The notes beneath the pieces are model-generated. The model did not search any database. It was not told the origin of the DNA and saw only the letters and a list, made by a program, of their open reading frames with translations. Shown one piece after another: positions 6,163 through 9,871 of a stretch of DNA of 9,871 nucleotides (position 1 is the first letter of the stretch; the number at the start of each line of letters is the position of its first letter). Source of the stretch: Actinomycetes bacterium (lineage in GTDB: Bacteria > Actinomycetota > Acidimicrobiia > Acidimicrobiales > RAAP-2); the NCBI GenBank assembly GCA_021781315.1, contig JAJXXB010000013.1, forward strand, positions 1 to 9,871, given 5' to 3'. The position numbers and the translations under genes were made by a program.

Positions 6163-6768
6163 GTGAGACGGATCGCTCTGGCGGGGGGAATCGGCGCGGG
6201 AAAGAGCACGGCCCAGCACATTCTCGAGCAGCGCGGCTTCCCCGTGATCGACGCCGACGACGTCGCGCGCGCGGTGGTGGCTCCGGGGACGCCAGCCCAC
6301 CGGGCGCTGCGCGACGCGTTCGGCGACGCCATCCTGTCCCCGGACGGAACGCTCGATCGGGCCTTTCTGGCCGAGATCGTCTTCCACGACGCCGCGGCCC
6401 TGGCGCGGCTCAACGCGATCACGCATCCCCGGGTGGGCGAGGAGGTCCTGGCGCGCTTGGCCACGGCCGAACGTGACGGCGCACCGGTCGCCTTCGTCGC
6501 GCTGCCTCTCTTTCGGCCCGAGCACCGTGCGATCTTTGGGCTCGACAGCGCCTGGGCGATCGAGGTGACCCCCGACGTGGCGCTCATCCGGCTCGTAGAG
6601 TCGCGCCACCTCTCGCGCGAGGATGCCACGGCCCGCCTGGCCGCCCAGATGTCGAACGACGAGCGCCGCGCGATCGTCGACCACGTCCTCGTCAACGACG
6701 GGTCGGTCGATGACCTGGCTGCTCGCCTCGACGAGCTACTGATAGCCGAGGGGCTCGTCCGTGGATAG
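6163..6768 (+). CDS. coaE: Dephospho-CoA kinase
   Basis: A 201-residue cytoplasmic enzyme that phosphorylates the 3'-hydroxyl of dephospho-CoA with ATP, the last step of coenzyme A synthesis. The P-loop GGIGAGKS is at 8-15, the family motif VIDADDVAR at 28-36, and THP at 87-89. The lid and adenine-binding region [16 protein letters not shown] (154-169) and the closing VNDGS (177-181) also fit. In many homologues the central strand reads DVPLLFE; here it is ALPLFRPE (113-120), a departure also seen in part at this site in E. coli. The GTG start at 6163 is chosen because [11 protein letters not shown] is the expected N-terminus; the frame opens 15 codons earlier at an ATG, but that would add an arginine-rich extension not expected for the family. 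uvrB overlaps its last 8 bp. The gene is normally next to rpsA in Actinobacteria; here six genes lie between. Confidence 0.93.
   Translation: MRRIALAGGIGAGKSTAQHILEQRGFPVIDADDVARAVVAPGTPAHRALRDAFGDAILSPDGTLDRAFLAEIVFHDAAALARLNAITHPRVGEEVLARLATAERDGAPVAFVALPLFRPEHRAIFGLDSAWAIEVTPDVALIRLVESRHLSREDATARLAAQMSNDERRAIVDHVLVNDGSVDDLAARLDELLIAEGLVRG
6748..6753 (+). promoter_or_regulatory. Ribosome binding site of uvrB
   Basis: GAGGGG inside the coaE 3' end lies 7 nt before the uvrB GTG at 6761 and supports that start. Because the genes overlap by 8 bp, ribosomes finishing coaE can restart on uvrB. Confidence 0.6.
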
Positions 6769-8776
6769 CTTCAAGGTCGAGTCGCCGTTCCAGCCGGCGG
6801 GCGACCAGCCCCAGGCCATCGAGGCCCTGGCGGCGGGCGTCGCCGACGGGCTGCGCTATCAAACCCTCGAGGGCATCACGGGCAGCGGCAAGACGGCCAC
6901 GATCGCCTGGTTGATCGAGCGCGCCCAGCGACCGACCCTGATCCTGGAGCCCAACAAGTCCCTGGCGGCCCAGCTGGCGTCGGAGCTGAAGGAGATGCTG
7001 CCCCACAATCGGGTCGAGTTCTTCGTCTCCTACTACGACTACTACCAACCCGAGGCCTACATCCCGCGCACCGACACGTTCATCGAGAAGGACTCGTCGG
7101 TGAACGAGGAGATCGACCGCCTGCGCCACGCCGCGACGTCGTCGCTGCTCACGCGGCGCGACACCGTCGTCGTCGCGTCGGTCTCGTGCATCTACGGCCT
7201 CGGATCTCCCCTCGAGTACCGCGAGCGCATGCTGGTGCTCCGCGTGGGCGAGGCGCACGACCAACGTGCCCTGTTGCGCCGTCTGGTCGAGATGCAGTAC
7301 AGCCGCAACGACCTGGTGCTCGAGCGCGGGACCTTTCGCATGCGCGGTGACACCCTCGAGATCCAGCCCGCCTACTCCCAAGAGGCGCTGCGCGTCTCAT
7401 TCTTCGGCGACGAGGTGGAGGCGATCACGTTCTTCAATCCCGTCACGCAGGAGCGACGCGGCAAAGTCGACGAGATCACCATCTTCGCCGCCTCGCACTA
7501 CGCCACCGGTGCCGCGACGCTGCAGCGGGCCTGTCGCGGCATCGAAGAGGAGCTCGGTGAGCAGTTGCGCATCTTCGAGTCCGAGGGCAAGCTCCTCGAG
7601 GCCCAGCGCCTGCGCAGTCGCACCGAACACGATCTCGAGATGCTCGAGCAGACGGGGGTGTGCGCCGGCATCGAGAACTACTCGGCCCACCTCGACGGGC
7701 GAAAGCGCGGCGAGCGCCCCTACACCCTGCTCGACTACTTCCCGGCCGACATGCTGGTCGTCATCGACGAGTCTCACGTCGCCGTGCCCCAGGTGCGCGG
7801 CCAGTACGCCGGGGACCGATCGCGCAAGGAGACCCTGGTCGAGCACGGGTTCCGCCTGCCGAGCGCGATGGACAACCGCCCGCTCAACTTCGAGGAGTTC
7901 ATGGACCTCGTGCCCCAGATGATCTTCGTCTCGGCGACGCCGGGTCCCTACGAGATCGAGCACTCCGACCAGGTCGTCGAGCAAGTGATTCGCCCGACGG
8001 GCCTGCTCGATCCCGTGGTCAGTGTCGTGCCGACCGAACACCAGATCGACGACCTGCGAACGCGACTCGATGCGGTGATCGCGCGCGGCGAGCGCGCCCT
8101 GGTCACGACGCTGACCAAGCGCATGGCCGAGGACCTGACCAACTTCCTGGTGCGCGCGGGCTATCGGGTGCAGTACCTGCACAGCGACATCGACACGATC
8201 CAGCGTATTGAGATCCTGCGCAGCCTGCGCCTCGGCGAGTTCGACGTCTTGGTCGGCATCAACCTCCTGCGCGAGGGGCTCGACCTACCCGAAGTGTCCC
8301 TGGTCGCGATTCTCGACGCTGACAAGGAGGGCTTCCTGCGCTCGCGCTCGGCTCTCATCCAGACGATCGGGCGCGCCGCGCGCAACGCCAACGGCGAGGC
8401 CGTCCTGTACGCCGATTCGGTGACCGACTCCATGCGCGCGGCCATCTCGGTGACCGAGCGGCGCCGGATCCTCCAGATCGCCTACAACACCGAGCACGGA
8501 ATCGAGCCGATCACGATCTCCAAGTCCGTCGCCGACATCCTGGGGCGCCTGCGCAGCGAGAGCGCCCCCGAGGCGCCGCGCCACGGCGCCCTGACCTCGC
8601 TCGAGGCGGCGCCGCCCGACGATCTCTCCCTCGAGATCGCCCGGGTCGAGGAGGCGATGCTCGAGGCGGCGCGCGAACTGCGCTTCGAAGAGGCCGCGGC
8701 ACTGCGCGACGTCCTGCACACGCTCCAACGTCAGGGGCTCTCACCCCTGCTCGAGGAGTTGATGAGCGATGTCTGA
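6761..8776 (+). CDS. uvrB: Excinuclease ABC subunit B
   Basis: A 671-residue DNA-repair helicase-like protein, full length for the family. It receives damaged DNA from UvrA, verifies the lesion by pushing a beta-hairpin between the strands, and recruits UvrC for the cuts. Motifs: Walker A GITGSGKT (38-45), hairpin start [12 protein letters not shown] (91-102), Walker B DESH (336-339), the [19 protein letters not shown] stretch just after it, SATPGPYE (391-398), and helicase motif [11 protein letters not shown] (534-542). The UVR domain (about 622-656, with [10 protein letters not shown]) contacts UvrC and UvrA. No key residue is missing. The GTG start is supported by a GAGGGG ribosome site and by [20 protein letters not shown], a normal UvrB N-terminus. 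It overlaps coaE by 8 bp and precedes uvrA by 16 bp. No SOS (LexA) operator was noticed upstream. Confidence 0.97.
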   Translation: MDSFKVESPFQPAGDQPQAIEALAAGVADGLRYQTLEGITGSGKTATIAWLIERAQRPTLILEPNKSLAAQLASELKEMLPHNRVEFFVSYYDYYQPEAYIPRTDTFIEKDSSVNEEIDRLRHAATSSLLTRRDTVVVASVSCIYGLGSPLEYRERMLVLRVGEAHDQRALLRRLVEMQYSRNDLVLERGTFRMRGDTLEIQPAYSQEALRVSFFGDEVEAITFFNPVTQERRGKVDEITIFAASHYATGAATLQRACRGIEEELGEQLRIFESEGKLLEAQRLRSRTEHDLEMLEQTGVCAGIENYSAHLDGRKRGERPYTLLDYFPADMLVVIDESHVAVPQVRGQYAGDRSRKETLVEHGFRLPSAMDNRPLNFEEFMDLVPQMIFVSATPGPYEIEHSDQVVEQVIRPTGLLDPVVSVVPTEHQIDDLRTRLDAVIARGERALVTTLTKRMAEDLTNFLVRAGYRVQYLHSDIDTIQRIEILRSLRLGEFDVLVGINLLREGLDLPEVSLVAILDADKEGFLRSRSALIQTIGRAARNANGEAVLYADSVTDSMRAAISVTERRRILQIAYNTEHGIEPITISKSVADILGRLRSESAPEAPRHGALTSLEAAPPDDLSLEIARVEEAMLEAARELRFEEAAALRDVLHTLQRQGLSPLLEELMSDV

Positions 8777-8786
8777 CCGGTAGATT
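8759..8786 (+). promoter_or_regulatory. Probable uvrA promoter inside the uvrB 3' end
   Basis: TTGATG (8759-8764), a 16-nt spacer and TAGATT (8781-8786) form a credible vegetative sigma-factor promoter across the uvrB stop codon. The -10 ends 6 nt before the uvrA ATG, which lacks a Shine-Dalgarno, so the transcript is probably leaderless. uvrA could thus be expressed independently of coaE-uvrB as well as by read-through. Confidence 0.5.
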
Positions 8787-8792
8787 CACGCC

Positions 8793-9871
8793 ATGGCCGC
8801 CACGATCCGGGTGCAGGGTGCACGCGTCCACAACCTAAAGAACCTCTCGGTCGAGTTGCCGCGCGACAAACTGGTGGTCTTCACGGGTCTCTCGGGCTCG
8901 GGCAAGTCCTCGCTCGCCTTCGACACGATCTACGCCGAGGGCCAGCGCCGCTACGTCGAGAGCCTCTCGGCCTACGCCCGTCAATTCCTGGGCCAGATGG
9001 ACAAGCCCGACGTCGATTTCATCGAGGGCCTGTCGCCGGCGATCTCGATCGACCAGAAGACGGCGTCACGCAACCCGCGCTCGACGGTGGGAACGATCAC
9101 CGAGATCCACGACTACCTGCGCCTGCTCTACGCGCGCATCGGCGTGCCGCACTGCCCGTCGTGCGGGCGGGTGGTGGCGCGCCAGACGCCCCAGCAGATC
9201 GTCGACCAGGTCCTCGCCGGCGAGCCCGGTAGCAAGTTCTTGGTGCTCGCCACCGTGGTCGACGGGCGAAAAGGGGAGTACTCGACTCTGCTCAACGAGC
9301 TCGCGGGCCAGGGGTACTCGCGCGTGCGCGTCGACGGTCAGATCGTCGAGCTCGAGAACCGCGACGAGGTCACCCTGGCGCGCTACGAGCAGCACACCAT
9401 CGACGTGGTCCTCGACCGGCTGACGGTGCGCGCGACCAACCGCCAGCGCCTCACCGAGTCGGTCGAGGCCGCGCTGCGCCTGACCAAGGGGACGGTGTCG
9501 TTCTACTTCACCGACGCCGACGAGCTCGTGCAGTTCTCCGAGAAGCTCGCGTGCGTGCACTGCGGGATCAGCTTCACCGAGCTCGCCCCGCGCGACTTCT
9601 CGTTCAACTCGCCCTACGGCGCGTGCCCGGTCTGCACGGGGCTGGGCACGCGCTTCGAGGTCGATCCCGAGTTGGTGGTCCCCGACGAGTCGCTCTCGCT
9701 GGCCGAGGGCGCGCTCGCCCCGTGGGCCGGGGCGCGCTTCAAGTACTTCGAGCGTCTGGTCGAGGGCATCGCGAACCTCGGCGGCTTCAGCGTGGACACC
9801 CCGTGGAAGAAGCTCAGGGCCAAGGACCGCAAGCTCGTCCTCTACGGCGTCGACAACAAGTCGGTGCCGGT
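8793..9871 (+). CDS. uvrA: Excinuclease ABC subunit A, N-terminal part (partial)
   Basis: The frame is open from ATG 8793 to the right edge, giving 359 complete codons of a protein usually about 950 residues long. UvrA is a dimeric ABC-type ATPase that scans DNA for bulky lesions and loads UvrB. Visible features: the N-terminus [17 protein letters not shown], Walker A GLSGSGKS (32-39), the Q-loop region [20 protein letters not shown] (61-80), CPSCG (121-125) opening the UvrB-binding insert, and the first structural zinc module. The module's cysteines are C254, C257, C278 and C281 (CVHC, 20 residues, CPVC), with conserved [12 protein letters not shown] before and through the second pair. No frameshift or missing residue is seen. 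The ATG start agrees with the expected N-terminus. It lies 16 bp after uvrB, without a Shine-Dalgarno, behind an apparent own promoter. The signature motif, second ABC domain and remaining zinc sites lie outside the window. Confidence 0.97.
   Translation, partial: MAATIRVQGARVHNLKNLSVELPRDKLVVFTGLSGSGKSSLAFDTIYAEGQRRYVESLSAYARQFLGQMDKPDVDFIEGLSPAISIDQKTASRNPRSTVGTITEIHDYLRLLYARIGVPHCPSCGRVVARQTPQQIVDQVLAGEPGSKFLVLATVVDGRKGEYSTLLNELAGQGYSRVRVDGQIVELENRDEVTLARYEQHTIDVVLDRLTVRATNRQRLTESVEAALRLTKGTVSFYFTDADELVQFSEKLACVHCGISFTELAPRDFSFNSPYGACPVCTGLGTRFEVDPELVVPDESLSLAEGALAPWAGARFKYFERLVEGIANLGGFSVDTPWKKLRAKDRKLVLYGVDNKSVP

Noticed and set aside
6502..6525. Loss of the Asp in the central DVPLLFE-like motif of CoaE (ALPLFRPE here) as a sign of an inactive enzyme.
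   Set aside because: This position also varies in known active enzymes such as that of E. coli, and the P-loop and DADD motifs are intact.
7397..8182. 261-codon minus-strand open frame opposite uvrB.
   Set aside because: It is a shadow of the uvrB reading frame; the plus strand encodes every expected UvrB motif without interruption.
9066..9560. 164-codon minus-strand open frame opposite uvrA.
   Set aside because: It lies wholly inside the uninterrupted uvrA frame and shows no domain of its own.

Overview
The window is high-GC bacterial DNA (roughly two thirds G+C by eye). It carries GTG starts, dense gene packing and the conserved order rpsA ... coaE-uvrB-uvrA, which is typical of Actinobacteria. 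Promoter-like TAnnnT hexamers sit 5-6 nt in front of several starts, which suggests leaderless transcripts, also common in that phylum. An Acidimicrobiia-like actinobacterium is a reasonable guess, but nothing in the sequence fixes the class.

Layout. (1) Positions 1-248, plus strand: the 3' end of rpsA (ribosomal protein S1). (2) Positions 307-6065, minus strand: a block of six co-oriented genes, read from right to left. It opens with a four-gene peptide-type ABC importer core: two permeases (6065-5115 and 5122-4256) and two ATPases (4259-3270 and 3273-2299). Their stop and start codons overlap by 4-8 bp, so they almost certainly form one translationally coupled operon. After a 134-bp spacer with an inverted repeat comes a secreted protein of unknown function with a GGAHCC motif (2164-1313). 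After a further 22 bp comes a cytoplasmic alpha/alpha-toroid protein related in fold to squalene cyclases and prenyltransferases (1290-307). (3) Positions 6163-9871, plus strand: coaE (last step of coenzyme A synthesis), overlapped by uvrB, followed by uvrA, which runs off the right edge. UvrA and UvrB are the damage-recognition subunits of nucleotide excision repair.

How the parts work together. UvrA and UvrB act directly together; uvrB is translationally coupled to coaE, and uvrA seems to have its own promoter inside the uvrB 3' end. The importer core would pump peptides or a similar small solute inward using ATP. No substrate-binding protein gene is visible, so one must be supplied from elsewhere or lie outside the window. 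The secreted protein and the toroid protein are the least understood genes here. I see no CRISPR array, tRNA, rRNA, transposase, integrase or attachment site. Apart from the two uncharacterised genes and the way the block separates rpsA from coaE, the region is mostly ordinary core genome; I did not find convincing evidence of a wholly new system.
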